From NCBI GenBank assembly GCA_025057975.1, contig JANWUV010000013.1, forward strand, positions 50,202-114,201: DNA of 64,000 nt, written 5' to 3'. Each line of letters opens with the position of its first letter. Position 1 is the first letter of the stretch. The position numbers and the translations under genes were made by a program. The DNA comes from Chloracidobacterium sp. (GTDB taxonomy: Bacteria > Acidobacteriota > Blastocatellia > Chloracidobacteriales > Chloracidobacteriaceae). The notes under the pieces were generated by a model that worked only from the letters and a program-made list of their open reading frames with translations, was not told where the DNA came from and did not search any database. This document shows positions 51,985 to 60,798 of the stretch, one piece after another.

Positions 51985-53499
51985 CTACAAATCTTCAAGT
52001 CGCTTGAGGACGTTCGCCGCCCAATTCAGTGTCGCAGCGCGTTCTTCGGCCGGTATTTTGTCCCAGGCAGCGTAGATCATCCGCATGCGTTGGTTTGAGA
52101 ACAGCTTTTCCCGCTGACGGTCGAGGAAATCCCAGTACAGGCTGTTGAACGGACATGCCCCTTCGCCGTGACGCCGCTTTGGGTCGTAGGCGCAACCCGT
52201 ACAGTAATCGCTCATCCGGTTGATGTAGGCGGCGCTCGCCGCATATGGCTTTGTCGCCAGAAAGCCGCCGTCGGCGTAAAGCGACATGCCCAGAACGTTC
52301 GGTAGGGTGACCCACTCGTAGGCGTCCACATAAGCAAGCCAAAACCACTCATTGACCTCTTGCGGACGGACGCCCGCCAGCAATGCGAAGTTCCCCAGCA
52401 CCATCAGTCGCTGGATATGGTGTGTGTGCCCGGTTCGAATCAGTTGGGTGACGACTTCGCGCAGACACCGCATGCGCGTTTCGGCGTCCCAGTAGTAGTG
52501 CGGCAGCGCGCGTTCTGCGCCGAAGAAGTTCGCCTCGGCGAGTTCCGGCATCTTCAGCCAGTAGACTTGATAGATGAACTCCCGCCAACCAATGAACTGC
52601 CGAACGACGCCTTCCACCGAGTTGAGCCGCGCTCTGCCTTCCCGATACCGTTGCTCGGCCTGCCGCGCCGCGTCGAGCGGATCAAGCAGACCGACGTTGA
52701 CATAAGGCGACGCCAGCGAGTGATAGAGCGCCGGTTGCCCGGCGACCATCGCATCTTCGTACGGCCCGAACCAATCCAGCCGGTGGTCAAGAAAGTCACG
52801 ATAGAAAGCTTCGGCGTCGGCGCGCGTAACGGCCCAGCAAAACGGCTCAATGTCGCCGTAGCCGTCAGAGAAGTCGCGTCGGACCCAGTCTATTACCTCA
52901 CGTGTTATGGCGTCCGGCGCATACCGCGGCAGCGGCGGAAAGCGATGGCCGCGCGGCGGAACCTCACGGTTTTCACGGTCGTAGTTCCACGTCCCACCAG
53001 TCGGCTCTCCATTGGGTTCGATTAGGAGGCCGGTTCGCCGCCGCATCCAGCGGTAAAAGTGCTCTAGGACAAGCGTTTTTTTGCCGCGCGCCCAGTCGGC
53101 GAATTCGCGTCGGTCGCTGAGAAACAGTACCGTCGGCAATATGTGCAGCGTGATGGGGTGTGCGGCGGCGGCGCGCTGAAGCCGCTCCGCTACACCATAC
53201 TCCGTCGGCTCCATCAGCCATATGCGCGTCGGCTGGTATTGTCGGACATGCGCCGCAAGTCCAGTTTCAAAGTCGGGCTGCTCACGCTGGTAATCCACGC
53301 GCCACCCCAGCGCCCGCAGTTCTTCCGCGTAGTGCCGCATGGCGGAAAACACGAAGACCAGCTTTTGTTTGTGGTAGCGCGTCCGGCGCGCATGCGCCGC
53401 TGACTCAATCATCAGCACCACGGCGTCGCGCGGCGTCAGGCGGTCAAAGGCTGGATGGCGGCGCGTCAACTGGTCGCCCAGTATCCAAATGGTTTCCAT
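51985..53499 (-). CDS. Iron-sulfur bacterial cryptochrome/(6-4) photolyase (FeS-BCP, PhrB-type)
   Basis: 504 residues from the ATG at 53499, giving METIWILGDQL, the family start; the frame is open to 53580. FeS-BCPs repair UV (6-4) photoproducts or sense light, using FAD, a lumazine-type antenna and a 4Fe-4S cluster. The four cluster cysteines are C345, C433, C436 and C449 (MRCLRE, DYCTGC, ACPFNS), the same spacing as I recall for Agrobacterium PhrB. HTHHIQRLMVLGNFALL and NEWFWLAYVDAYEWV line the FAD and active site. Divergent from bchM. Confidence 0.92.
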   Translation of the reverse strand: METIWILGDQLTRRHPAFDRLTPRDAVVLMIESAAHARRTRYHKQKLVFVFSAMRHYAEELRALGWRVDYQREQPDFETGLAAHVRQYQPTRIWLMEPTEYGVAERLQRAAAAHPITLHILPTVLFLSDRREFADWARGKKTLVLEHFYRWMRRRTGLLIEPNGEPTGGTWNYDRENREVPPRGHRFPPLPRYAPDAITREVIDWVRRDFSDGYGDIEPFCWAVTRADAEAFYRDFLDHRLDWFGPYEDAMVAGQPALYHSLASPYVNVGLLDPLDAARQAEQRYREGRARLNSVEGVVRQFIGWREFIYQVYWLKMPELAEANFFGAERALPHYYWDAETRMRCLREVVTQLIRTGHTHHIQRLMVLGNFALLAGVRPQEVNEWFWLAYVDAYEWVTLPNVLGMSLYADGGFLATKPYAASAAYINRMSDYCTGCAYDPKRRHGEGACPFNSLYWDFLDRQREKLFSNQRMRMIYAAWDKIPAEERAATLNWAANVLKRLEDL

Positions 53500-53617
53500 A
53501 CCCGTCACGTAGTCGGCTTCGCCCGTCTGGGTGAGAACTTGACTTTCTGCGCCGGGGATTGGACGTTGGAAGGGAGGCATGTTATTTCAGCCCGTTTAAT
53601 GGTGGAGCGCAAGCCGC
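53500..53617. promoter_or_regulatory. Shared intergenic region of the divergent photolyase and bchM genes
   Basis: 118 bp. On the plus strand TTGGAC (53559-53564) and TTATTT (53582-53587) are 17 bp apart and could form a weak bchM promoter. I found no strong matching pair for the photolyase. No clear palindrome. Confidence 0.3.
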
Positions 53618-54331
53618 ATGTCCCCTTCTTACGCAACGGCGCAAGACCGAATTCGTCAGTATTTCGACACGGTTGGCTTTGAAAAATGGCAGCGCTTTGC
53701 GCGCGGCGAAGCGCAGAACCGCATTCAGGCGAGCATTGTCGCCGGACGCGAACGCACGATGGCGACCATCCTCGCGTGGGGCGGCGACTGGCGCGGACGC
53801 AGCGTGCTTGACGCCGGTTGCGGGACAGGAGCCTTTGCGCGTCGCTTGGTGGACGCCGGCGCAGTCGTGACCGGTATAGACATTTCCGCCCGCGAAATTG
53901 AGGCGGCGCGGGAGCGCGTCCCAGAGGCCGTGTTTCGGCAGGCGGACTTCTACGCCGTTGCGGAGACATTCGATGTTGTTGTGTGTTTGGACAGCCTGAT
54001 CTACTACGCTGAAGACGACTTGATCAGCCTGCTCCGCCACCTTGGCCGACATGCACGAACCGCGCTTTATTTCACCTTCACGCCCAGCACCGTCTTCTTT
54101 GAAGTCATGCATGCCGTCGGGAGGCTATTCCCCAAGGGCAACACCTCGCCGGCTATTGCGCGGATCAAAGCCAAGCGGCTTTACAAGCGTATCGCTGAAG
54201 AAACCTCACTACATCTGACGCAAACGACGCACATCAGTTCAAGCTTCTACCAGACGACATTGGTGGCGTTACGCCGCGTTGACGAAGATTCCTCCCCGGC
54301 CGAGGGTCGCACGAGCGGTTTGCCCGTGTGA
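53618..54331 (+). CDS. bchM: Magnesium protoporphyrin IX methyltransferase BchM
   Basis: 237 residues. BchM methylates the ring-C propionate of Mg-protoporphyrin IX with SAM in (bacterio)chlorophyll synthesis. DRIRQYFDTVGFEKWQRFARGE at the start is typical (key YFDTVGFEKW). The SAM site is LDAGCGTGAFARRL, and LDSLIYYAEDD and FPKGNTSPAIARI complete the family pattern. This is the best single indicator of phototrophy in the window. The neighbours hemA and hemX supply the early tetrapyrrole pathway. Confidence 0.94.
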   Translation: MSPSYATAQDRIRQYFDTVGFEKWQRFARGEAQNRIQASIVAGRERTMATILAWGGDWRGRSVLDAGCGTGAFARRLVDAGAVVTGIDISAREIEAARERVPEAVFRQADFYAVAETFDVVVCLDSLIYYAEDDLISLLRHLGRHARTALYFTFTPSTVFFEVMHAVGRLFPKGNTSPAIARIKAKRLYKRIAEETSLHLTQTTHISSSFYQTTLVALRRVDEDSSPAEGRTSGLPV

Positions 54332-54444
54332 AGGAGGCGAACGTGAAGTGATGTCGGAGCGCTTTCAGGCGGAAAACGGCTGGAACGCCGCCGTCCGCCG
54401 TGTCATCTTCCACGCCGCTGGTTGGACTGACTCATCTGGCGGAC

Positions 54445-55644
54445 TCAACGGATGGATGGCGGACTACCGGTGTGCAGACGCCGTACGTCAAACAGCGGGG
54501 GCGGGTCGCCGTCAATGACCATCCGGGCGGCTAAGCGTCCGGCTTCAAGGCTGAAACCCATACCGTGGCCGTGGCAGGCAATGGTAAACCACGCTTGTTC
54601 ATAGCCCGGTAGGCTTCCCATGAGCGGCAAGCCGTCACGAGTGAAACCCATCACGCCGGCCCAGCGATACTCAACCGGTACGTTGGCGAGTTCTGGAAAG
54701 TGCCGGTCTCTAAAGGACTCAAGAAAGCTTTGCACGGCGGCGGTCGGCGTTTCATCCGTTCCAACTTCGGTGGCGGCGAAAGCGCGGCGTCCACCGCCGA
54801 AGAGAAAGCGGCCATCAGGCAACTGGCGGAAGTACTCGTAGCCCTCGTTAGCGTAAACGACCTTGTCCAACAAACGGCGACCGTAGGGAGCAGTCACAAA
54901 AATTTGCCCGCGCTTTGGAAACACCTTGTCGGCAAAGAAGCCTGCAAAGCTCGGCGCTTCGCCGTTGAGCGCCAGCAAAACACGCACGGCGCGCAGGACA
55001 CCTCGTACGCCGTGCACAAGTAACTCACCCTGGTTGGCTTCGAGGCCTAGAACCGGCCAGTACTCGAAGACGGCGGCCCGGGAGACGGCGGCTAGGGCGC
55101 GAACCAATTTGACCGGATGCACGCCAGCGTCATGTGGATTGTGGATCGCCGCGTGAAAGCCCCGTCTGAGCGGATCGGAAGGTATGAACGTCACGTCAAA
55201 ACCGTCTTCGCGCAACAACGTCACCGAGTGCGCCAGCGTTTCCGCTTCGTCGGATGTCCCCGCCAGCAGGAGACTACCGCACGGTGTGTAGTCACAATCC
55301 ACTGTCGGATGCTGCGCCAGAAAATCACGGATGCGCCGGTGGCTGGCGACCGTCAGGGCAAACACATCGCGGGCCGTCGTCCGACCGTATCGAGCGACGG
55401 AAACTGCATAGTGGTCGGCTGTACCGGCAAGGAGAAAGCCAGCGTTGCGTCCAGTGGCACCGCCGCCGACCTGCCGCCGGTCCACCACAGCCAACTTCCA
55501 AAGTGGTTTCAACTGCGCCAGAGCGTAAGCCGCCGAGATCCCGGCGACGCCGCCGCCGACAATAAGGCAGTCAAACGTTGTGGGTTCTAAAACAGGCGGC
55601 CGCCATGCGCCAGCGGTCGCCTGCCAGAAGGAGGTCGAGGGCAT
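54445..55644 (-). CDS. FAD-dependent oxidoreductase of the DadA/glycine oxidase type
   Basis: 399 residues from the ATG at 55644, 7 bp after the hemA stop. The FAD-binding fold starts DCLIVGGGVAGISAAYAL. VVDRRQVGGGATGRNAGFLLAG and the C-terminal GFTRDGLPLMGSLPGYE with HGHGMG are typical of the DAO/DadA family. Such enzymes oxidise amines or D-amino acids; the substrate is not readable. Its place at the end of a hemX-hemA unit could imply a role in glutamate/glycine handling, but this is speculative. Confidence 0.85.
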   Translation of the reverse strand: MPSTSFWQATAGAWRPPVLEPTTFDCLIVGGGVAGISAAYALAQLKPLWKLAVVDRRQVGGGATGRNAGFLLAGTADHYAVSVARYGRTTARDVFALTVASHRRIRDFLAQHPTVDCDYTPCGSLLLAGTSDEAETLAHSVTLLREDGFDVTFIPSDPLRRGFHAAIHNPHDAGVHPVKLVRALAAVSRAAVFEYWPVLGLEANQGELLVHGVRGVLRAVRVLLALNGEAPSFAGFFADKVFPKRGQIFVTAPYGRRLLDKVVYANEGYEYFRQLPDGRFLFGGGRRAFAATEVGTDETPTAAVQSFLESFRDRHFPELANVPVEYRWAGVMGFTRDGLPLMGSLPGYEQAWFTIACHGHGMGFSLEAGRLAARMVIDGDPPPLFDVRRLHTGSPPSIR

Positions 55645-55651
55645 AGGCAGG

Positions 55652-56983
55652 TCAGCGCTGGCGGTAGGCGTTGGTTGGCGTTTGGCGGGCGTCAGCGTTG
55701 AGTGGTTCGGCGGGTACAGCGTCCAGAGCAAAGGCGCGGCGCAAGTCCACCTGCTCCGAGCCGCGCTGCGCCGCTTCGCGCAAACCAAGAATGAGCGGAT
55801 GCAGGGTTTTGTTGACGATGCCTTCCAGTAGAAAACGCCGAATAGCGGTTTCTTGCTCCGGCGTTAGCGGGCCAAGGCGCTTCCGCTGGCGCTCAAATTC
55901 CGCTTCGCAGATCTCAGTGAGACGTTCCTTGAGTGCAGCGATAGTCGGACCGATGTCCAGTCGGTCAACGGACGTGAGAAAGGCGACCGTTTCCGCTTCG
56001 ACAATCGCTTCGGCGCGTTCAGCTTCACGCCGCCGTTCGCGTTGGTTTGCGGCGATGACCCGTTGCAGGTCATCCAAGTCGAACACAAAAGCGTTGTCAA
56101 GCGTGCCGATGTCAGGCGCAATTGTTCGCGGCACTGACAGATCAAAAAACAAGAGAGGGCGGTAACGCCGACGTTCAAGGGCCGCCTGCGCCATCGAACG
56201 GTTGATATGGTAGGTTGTTGCGCCGGTCGAGGCGACGATGATGTCCGCTTCGTGAAGTCGCGCTGGTAGTTCGTCCAAACCCAATGCGCGTCCGCTGCCG
56301 TGAAAGTAATTGGCTAGGTTTTGAGCATGCGCGAGTGTCCGGTTGGCGACAAGCAGCGACGCAATCCCAACCTCAAAGAAGCATTTGGCGGCGAGTTCAG
56401 CCATCTCGCCCGCCCCGATCAGTAGCAAGGTCTTATCATTGAGTTGATCAAACACCTTGCGCGCCAAGTCAACGGAAACCGAGCCAAGCGACACGGCGTG
56501 TGCGCCGATGCCGGTCTCTGTGCGAACCCGCTTAGCGACGGCGAAAGCGCGTTCAAACAAACGGTGCAAGTGTCGCCCGACGGCACCGGCGGCCGTAGCG
56601 AGGGCGTAAGCGCGCTTGACTTGACCAAGGATTTGCGCTTCACCGACCACCATCGAATCTAGGCTGGAGGCGACACGCAGCACATGCCGGACAGCGGCAC
56701 CTGCTTGGTGAACATACAGGTATGGCCGGACTTGCCAACTTGGGAGGTTGTGGAAGTCACCCAGGAACAGCGTGATGGCTTCAACCGCTTCAGCAATCGG
56801 GAGGCATGGAACTGCTGTCACTTCAACCCGGTTGCAGGTTGAAAGAATGACGGCTTCACTTACGCATCCGTCGGCCAGTAGTTGCTGGAGTGCCGCCGCT
56901 AAGTTGGCTTCGGAAAAGGCCAGTCGCTCGCGTACGCCCACTGGCGCCGTCGTATGGTTGAGTCCGACGAGAAGTAGATTCAT
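55652..56983 (-). CDS. hemA: Glutamyl-tRNA reductase HemA
   Basis: 443 residues from the ATG at 56983. First committed enzyme of C5 tetrapyrrole synthesis. MNLLLVGLNHTTAPVGVRERLAF, the catalytic Cys in STCNRVE, and GEAQILGQVKRAY are all present; the NADPH domain starts LLLIGAGEMAELAAK. Normal length, with a dimerisation helix at the C-terminus. Upstream lies a CcsA/HemX-type gene, the classic hemX-hemA order. Confidence 0.96.
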   Translation of the reverse strand: MNLLLVGLNHTTAPVGVRERLAFSEANLAAALQQLLADGCVSEAVILSTCNRVEVTAVPCLPIAEAVEAITLFLGDFHNLPSWQVRPYLYVHQAGAAVRHVLRVASSLDSMVVGEAQILGQVKRAYALATAAGAVGRHLHRLFERAFAVAKRVRTETGIGAHAVSLGSVSVDLARKVFDQLNDKTLLLIGAGEMAELAAKCFFEVGIASLLVANRTLAHAQNLANYFHGSGRALGLDELPARLHEADIIVASTGATTYHINRSMAQAALERRRYRPLLFFDLSVPRTIAPDIGTLDNAFVFDLDDLQRVIAANQRERRREAERAEAIVEAETVAFLTSVDRLDIGPTIAALKERLTEICEAEFERQRKRLGPLTPEQETAIRRFLLEGIVNKTLHPLILGLREAAQRGSEQVDLRRAFALDAVPAEPLNADARQTPTNAYRQR

Positions 56984-57092
56984 GAGCGCGTGACCCCAAC
57001 TGAAAGTGGTGGGGGGCAGTGAACACACCGCGCGACCGCAAACGTTGCTTTGCTCCAAACGGCCGCGAAACCAAACCAACCGGGATCAAATC

Positions 57093-57917
57093 CTAACTGA
57101 TGGCGTGGAAACCGTTAAACCAACCAATGCCAACCAAGCTCACGATGACAATAGCGAAGCCGACAATGCCCAACCAAGCCGCCCGTCGCCCGCGCCAACC
57201 AGCGGTCAGACGGTAATGAACCACACAAAAGTATATCAGCCAAGTCGCCAAGGAAAGAAATTCGAGTGGGTCGCCGTGCCAATAGACGCCGTTGAGTCGG
57301 CGTGAGCCGACGATGCCCGTCAAGATGCCCAGCGTGAGCAGGACAAAGCCGATCATCAACGCCTTGGCGCTGACATCGTCGCAGGTGTCAAGCGACGGCA
57401 GGCGCGACCAGAGCGCCCCAAACCGCTTCCGCTTGAGTTGACGTTCCTGAACGATATAGAGCAGGGCGGCGACGAACAGAACCGCAAAGGCCGCATAGGC
57501 GAAGACAAACAGGACGGCGTGCAGGGTCAGCAGCGACGCTGTTGGTCCGTAGAACTTGAGCACCGCGACCGTGTCGTTGGGCGTCGGCAGGAGCCAAGCG
57601 GCGAGCGCAAACAAAAATACCATCGGCATGGCGAAGGCGGCCAGAGCTTGCGACCGATACCAAACGTAAGCGCCGAGGAAGTAGGCGGCGATAGCCCAAC
57701 CCAGAAAAGAACAGACCTCCTGGTAGGTCAGGAGCGGACACCGAGCCGCCTCCCAGCCGCGAACGACCATGGACGCCGTATGTACGCCAAAGCCGACGAC
57801 CATCAGCCACAGCGCCAACCGAAACCAGTGTGGAGGAAGCGCCCGCCACACAGCGGCAATAGCGTAAGTTGCGCCAAAAGCATAACATGCAACGGCGACG
57901 AGCAGCAGCGTGGTCAT
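57093..57917 (-). CDS. CcsA/HemX-type membrane protein
   Basis: 274 residues from the ATG at 57917, about eight membrane helices. SMVVRGWEAARCPLLTYQEVCSFLGW near residues 50-75, the later GIVGSRRLNGVYWHGDPLEFLSLATWLIY, and a HAVLFVFAYAAFAVLFVAALLYIVQERQLK stretch are the cytochrome-c-assembly landmarks (key: TYQE, WHGDPLE, LHAVLFVFAYAAF). In many genomes this gene is HemX, adjacent to hemA; it is thought to affect HemA levels or haem handling. It is also similar to ResC/CcsA haem exporters. A 109-bp gap separates it from hemA. Confidence 0.85.
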   Translation of the reverse strand: MTTLLLVAVACYAFGATYAIAAVWRALPPHWFRLALWLMVVGFGVHTASMVVRGWEAARCPLLTYQEVCSFLGWAIAAYFLGAYVWYRSQALAAFAMPMVFLFALAAWLLPTPNDTVAVLKFYGPTASLLTLHAVLFVFAYAAFAVLFVAALLYIVQERQLKRKRFGALWSRLPSLDTCDDVSAKALMIGFVLLTLGILTGIVGSRRLNGVYWHGDPLEFLSLATWLIYFCVVHYRLTAGWRGRRAAWLGIVGFAIVIVSLVGIGWFNGFHAIS

Positions 57918-58067
57918 AGGCGAAGCGCATCGAGAAGGGCGTGCAACGTCAGGCCGCCTCATGTTACGCCCGATGGACAGGGCGCTCAATCCAGGCCGGC
58001 TTGAAGCGGACACAAGGCATACAGCGTCGGAAACGACCGGAGCGTTTGAACTTGAAGTGAGTGTGTC

Positions 58068-58967
58068 ATGAAAGAAAACTTCCAAGGTTGTTTGCTTGGC
58101 GCCGCCATTGGCGATGCGCTGGGATTCCCGTTCAAGGGGATGACCGCCGCAGCCATTGCCGAGTACAGCCGTTTTGAGTCCCTGCGCGAATTCCAACCTG
58201 CGTCGTCCGTTCGTGCGGAACCGGGTGAACTGGCCGACGAGGGACAACTCCTGCTGCTCACGCTGGAGAGCATTTGTACGCAACGGGCGCTCGATGTCCC
58301 GGATATGATCCGCCGGTTGAAGGGTTGGTTTCGGAGTCATCCGAAGGACATGACGCCGCTGGTTCGGCATGTGCTTTGTCGCTTGGACGCCGGTGAAGAC
58401 GCGGCGGAAGCTGCTGAGGGCGCTTCGTTCGAGTCGCAATTCCAACCGGCGGACGGCGGGCATCTCACGCGCTGCTTGCCCGTCGCCCTCTACCGTGTCG
58501 CGGACGCCGACCGCCGTCGCTCCGATCTCATCACGGTGGCACGCTTGACCCATTGGGATCCAGTCGCCGTACAGGCCGCGTTGGTTTTGGGTGAACTCGT
58601 CGCGCAGCTTGTTCAGCGCCGACACTTTTCTCCGGAAGCATGCCTGCCGTCTGACGCCTTACCGGAAGTTCGAGACGTGGTTCAGGCTGCTCCGGCGGCC
58701 GACCGTTTGGATGTATCGGGCAGTGCGCTAGGCGCGTTGGAGGTTGGTTTGTGGGCGCTGAGGACGGCCAAGACGGCTGAAGAGGGGTTGGTTGAGGTCG
58801 TTGCGCTTGGCGGCGCTACTGACACCAACGCGGCGGTCGCGGGTGCATTGCTGGGGGCGAAGTTTACACGCTTGGCCCTTCCCCAACGCTGGGTGTATCG
58901 GCTGGAGGGCCATGCGCGCCTTGAGGTCTTAGGGGCGCGCTTGTTCGAGTTGGCGGGTGTGAAGTAA
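58068..58967 (+). CDS. ADP-ribosylglycohydrolase-fold protein with altered metal site
   Basis: 299 residues. FQGCLLGAAIGDALGFPFKG is the family N-terminus and GGATDTNAAVAGALLGA its C-terminal motif. Active DraG-like enzymes use TDDT near residue 60 and GDTDT near residue 250 to bind two Mg2+; here the first reads ADEGQ and the second GATDT. Loss of several ligands suggests a binding or scaffold role, not hydrolysis of ADP-ribose. Single gene, divergent from the hemX unit. Confidence 0.8.
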   Translation: MKENFQGCLLGAAIGDALGFPFKGMTAAAIAEYSRFESLREFQPASSVRAEPGELADEGQLLLLTLESICTQRALDVPDMIRRLKGWFRSHPKDMTPLVRHVLCRLDAGEDAAEAAEGASFESQFQPADGGHLTRCLPVALYRVADADRRRSDLITVARLTHWDPVAVQAALVLGELVAQLVQRRHFSPEACLPSDALPEVRDVVQAAPAADRLDVSGSALGALEVGLWALRTAKTAEEGLVEVVALGGATDTNAAVAGALLGAKFTRLALPQRWVYRLEGHARLEVLGARLFELAGVK

Positions 58968-59091
58968 CGAGCGTGAAGTAAGCGGTACCGGCGCGCTTTC
59001 CGAAGCGATACGACGGACCGAACCGGCCGCGCTCCAAAAGCGGTTGAGGCGGCGTTTCACAGCGGGACGCCGCGACGCTCAGTGGGCCGGT

Positions 59092-60204
59092 TCACGAGCT
59101 TCCCGGTTGAGGTTCGTGCGTTGCTTCGTCGGATCGAACAACCAGTGCTTGATCCGGCCGCCAGATGACCCGAACCGTCGCGCCGACTTCCCACGTATGC
59201 GATGGGTTGTGGCGGAGTGCGGCGACCAAAACCTGTCCGTCAGGCAGGCGAACCGTCCAGTGCATCTCCGATCCAGCATAGGTTCGCTCAATGATATGTC
59301 CCGTCAACCCGGCCGGCTGGTTGTCGCCGTCCGCCTGTTCGAGGTGGACGCACTCCGGCCGAATCGCAATTGTGACTCGTCGCCCGGCGACCGGCTCATC
59401 GTCGCGGACGCCTGCTTGAGTTGGCTGTTCTCCGATGAGAACGGTGACCGTCTGCCCATGGCGTTCGTAGACCTTGCCTATGAGTAGGTTGCAGTCACCG
59501 ATAAACGAGGCGACGAAGGCGGTTTCAGGCGCGTGGTAGAGCGTTTGGGGCGAGCCGACTTGCGCAATCCGTCCATTGCGGAGAACGGCGATGCGGTCGG
59601 ACAGCGTCAACGCTTCAGTCTGATCGTGCGTGACGAAGATAAAGGTCGTGCCAAGTTGATGCTGGAGCGCTTTTAGCTCGCGTTGCATTTGTCGGCGAAG
59701 CTGCGGGTCAAGCGCCGCCAGCGGCTCGTCCAGCAATAGGACGGGCGGTTCACAGGCTAGGGCGCGCGCCAGCGCCACACGTTGTTGCTGTCCACCCGAT
59801 AATTGATGTGGGTAGCGACGTTGGACGCCCTCCAACCCAACCAGAGCGAGCAGCGCTTCTACACGTCGCCGGATGACGGCTGGCGGATGGCCCCTGCGAG
59901 CCAGCCCAAAGGCGATGTTATCGTAGGCGTTCAGGTGTGGAAACAAGGCGTAGCTCTGGAAAACCGTGTGCACCGGACGACGATAAGCCGGCAGATGCGT
60001 AACATCTTGTCCGGCAAGGCAAATCCGCCCGGCGTCCGGTTGGTCAAAACCGGCGATGAGGCGCAGGAGGGTGGTTTTGCCGCAACCCGAAGGTCCTAGC
60101 AAGGTGAAAAACTCACCCGCCTGAACAGATAGAGAAACGCCCGCAAGAACGGTCTGCGAACCAAATCGTTTGGTGAGTGAGAGAGCTTCGACAGCGGACG
60201 ACAT
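59092..60204 (-). CDS. PotA-type ABC transporter ATP-binding protein
   Basis: 370 residues from the ATG at 60204. Walker A GPSGCGKTTLL, Q-loop FQSYALFPHL, signature LSGGQQQRVALARAL, Walker B VLLLDEPLAALD and H-loop VTHDQTE. The C-terminal TOBE domain (about 280-360) and the order FGSQTVLAGVSL...VRLPDG fit the spermidine/putrescine or Fe3+ importer group (PotA/FbpC). No permease or binding protein is in the window, so substrate and partners are unknown; it may serve subunits encoded elsewhere. Immediately upstream is a 10-bp inverted repeat at 60332. Confidence 0.87.
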   Translation of the reverse strand: MSSAVEALSLTKRFGSQTVLAGVSLSVQAGEFFTLLGPSGCGKTTLLRLIAGFDQPDAGRICLAGQDVTHLPAYRRPVHTVFQSYALFPHLNAYDNIAFGLARRGHPPAVIRRRVEALLALVGLEGVQRRYPHQLSGGQQQRVALARALACEPPVLLLDEPLAALDPQLRRQMQRELKALQHQLGTTFIFVTHDQTEALTLSDRIAVLRNGRIAQVGSPQTLYHAPETAFVASFIGDCNLLIGKVYERHGQTVTVLIGEQPTQAGVRDDEPVAGRRVTIAIRPECVHLEQADGDNQPAGLTGHIIERTYAGSEMHWTVRLPDGQVLVAALRHNPSHTWEVGATVRVIWRPDQALVVRSDEATHEPQPGSS

Positions 60205-60331
60205 CAGTAAAACCAGAAAGCTGTGATGACTCACACGGCGTACAAGCTCGCCACCGCTGACCTAGGGGTTGCGATCGTCAAACGTCGAAACAAACACCAC
60301 TAAAAAACGGAAGCAGAGCGCACCGTTTCAA

Positions 60332-60365
60332 AACCTTTGCATGAAACAACCTTCCTGCAAAGGTT
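60332..60365. promoter_or_regulatory. 10-bp inverted repeat in the potA-rpsL intergenic region
   Basis: AACCTTTGCA (60332-60341) and TGCAAAGGTT (60356-60365) form perfect arms around a 14-nt spacer. It lies 128 bp upstream of the PotA-type gene and 434 bp before rpsL. No T-run follows, so an operator (arms 24 bp centre to centre) is likelier than a terminator. Confidence 0.45.
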
Positions 60366-60645
60366 CAGCCGTCACGCCACTTGACTCAGTGCGCCCCGCT
60401 TCCATTGAAGTCCACTTCTTTCTCAGGTTTGTTGTTTCACTGTTGCGGAGTTCCTCGCCAACTCAAAAAAATGATGGGGTATGGGTAGGTGGTCGAACGT
60501 GCCTTAGCTTGGCAGTTTGGGCGACCAGGCTTGCCAGGCTTGGGGCGTTGCTGGCGGAGCGGCTGAACGTCTTTCGTCCCTTGAAGCTCGCTCGAACATG
60601 CTTGGCGTTCCTATCCCGAACCAGATGGTGAAAAAAGATTAGGGC

Positions 60646-60675
60646 TTGACAGCCTTTCCTGATGCCTCGTAGTAT
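60646..60675 (+). promoter_or_regulatory. Sigma70-type promoter of the str operon
   Basis: TTGACA (60646-60651), 18-bp spacer, TAGTAT (60670-60675). The -35 is a perfect consensus and the -10 differs at one base. It predicts an mRNA start near 60682 and a leader of about 117 nt before rpsL. Preceded by an A-rich run (AAAAAAGATTAGG). Confidence 0.8.
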
Positions 60676-60703
60676 AGGCGTTTCGTCACTCGAAAAACCG
60701 TAG

Positions 60704-60773
60704 GGTCGCTTGTAAAGCGGTTGCCGCGTGTTTTGGAGTGGCAGGTCGCCAAGTTGCGACCGTTTGTTTTTTG
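60704..60773 (+). promoter_or_regulatory. Attenuator-like leader of the str operon
   Basis: GGTCGC at 60744-60749 and GCGACC at 60756-60761 form a 6-bp stem with loop CAAGTT, followed by GTTTGTTTTTTG (60762-60773): a terminator-like structure inside the leader. A second GGTCGC at 60704-60709 can pair with the same GCGACC, giving a competing fold. The first copy also overlaps a CGCTT-GTA-AAGCG hairpin (60707-60719). Confidence 0.5.
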
Positions 60774-60798
60774 CGTTGGAAAGACTTAGGAGGTTGGC

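Noticed and set aside
54351..54518. 55-codon frame after bchM (MSERFQAENGW...)
   Set aside because: AAGGAGG lies upstream but 13 nt away, the frame runs antisense into the end of the FAD oxidoreductase gene, and no family is seen. Not excluded, only unsupported.
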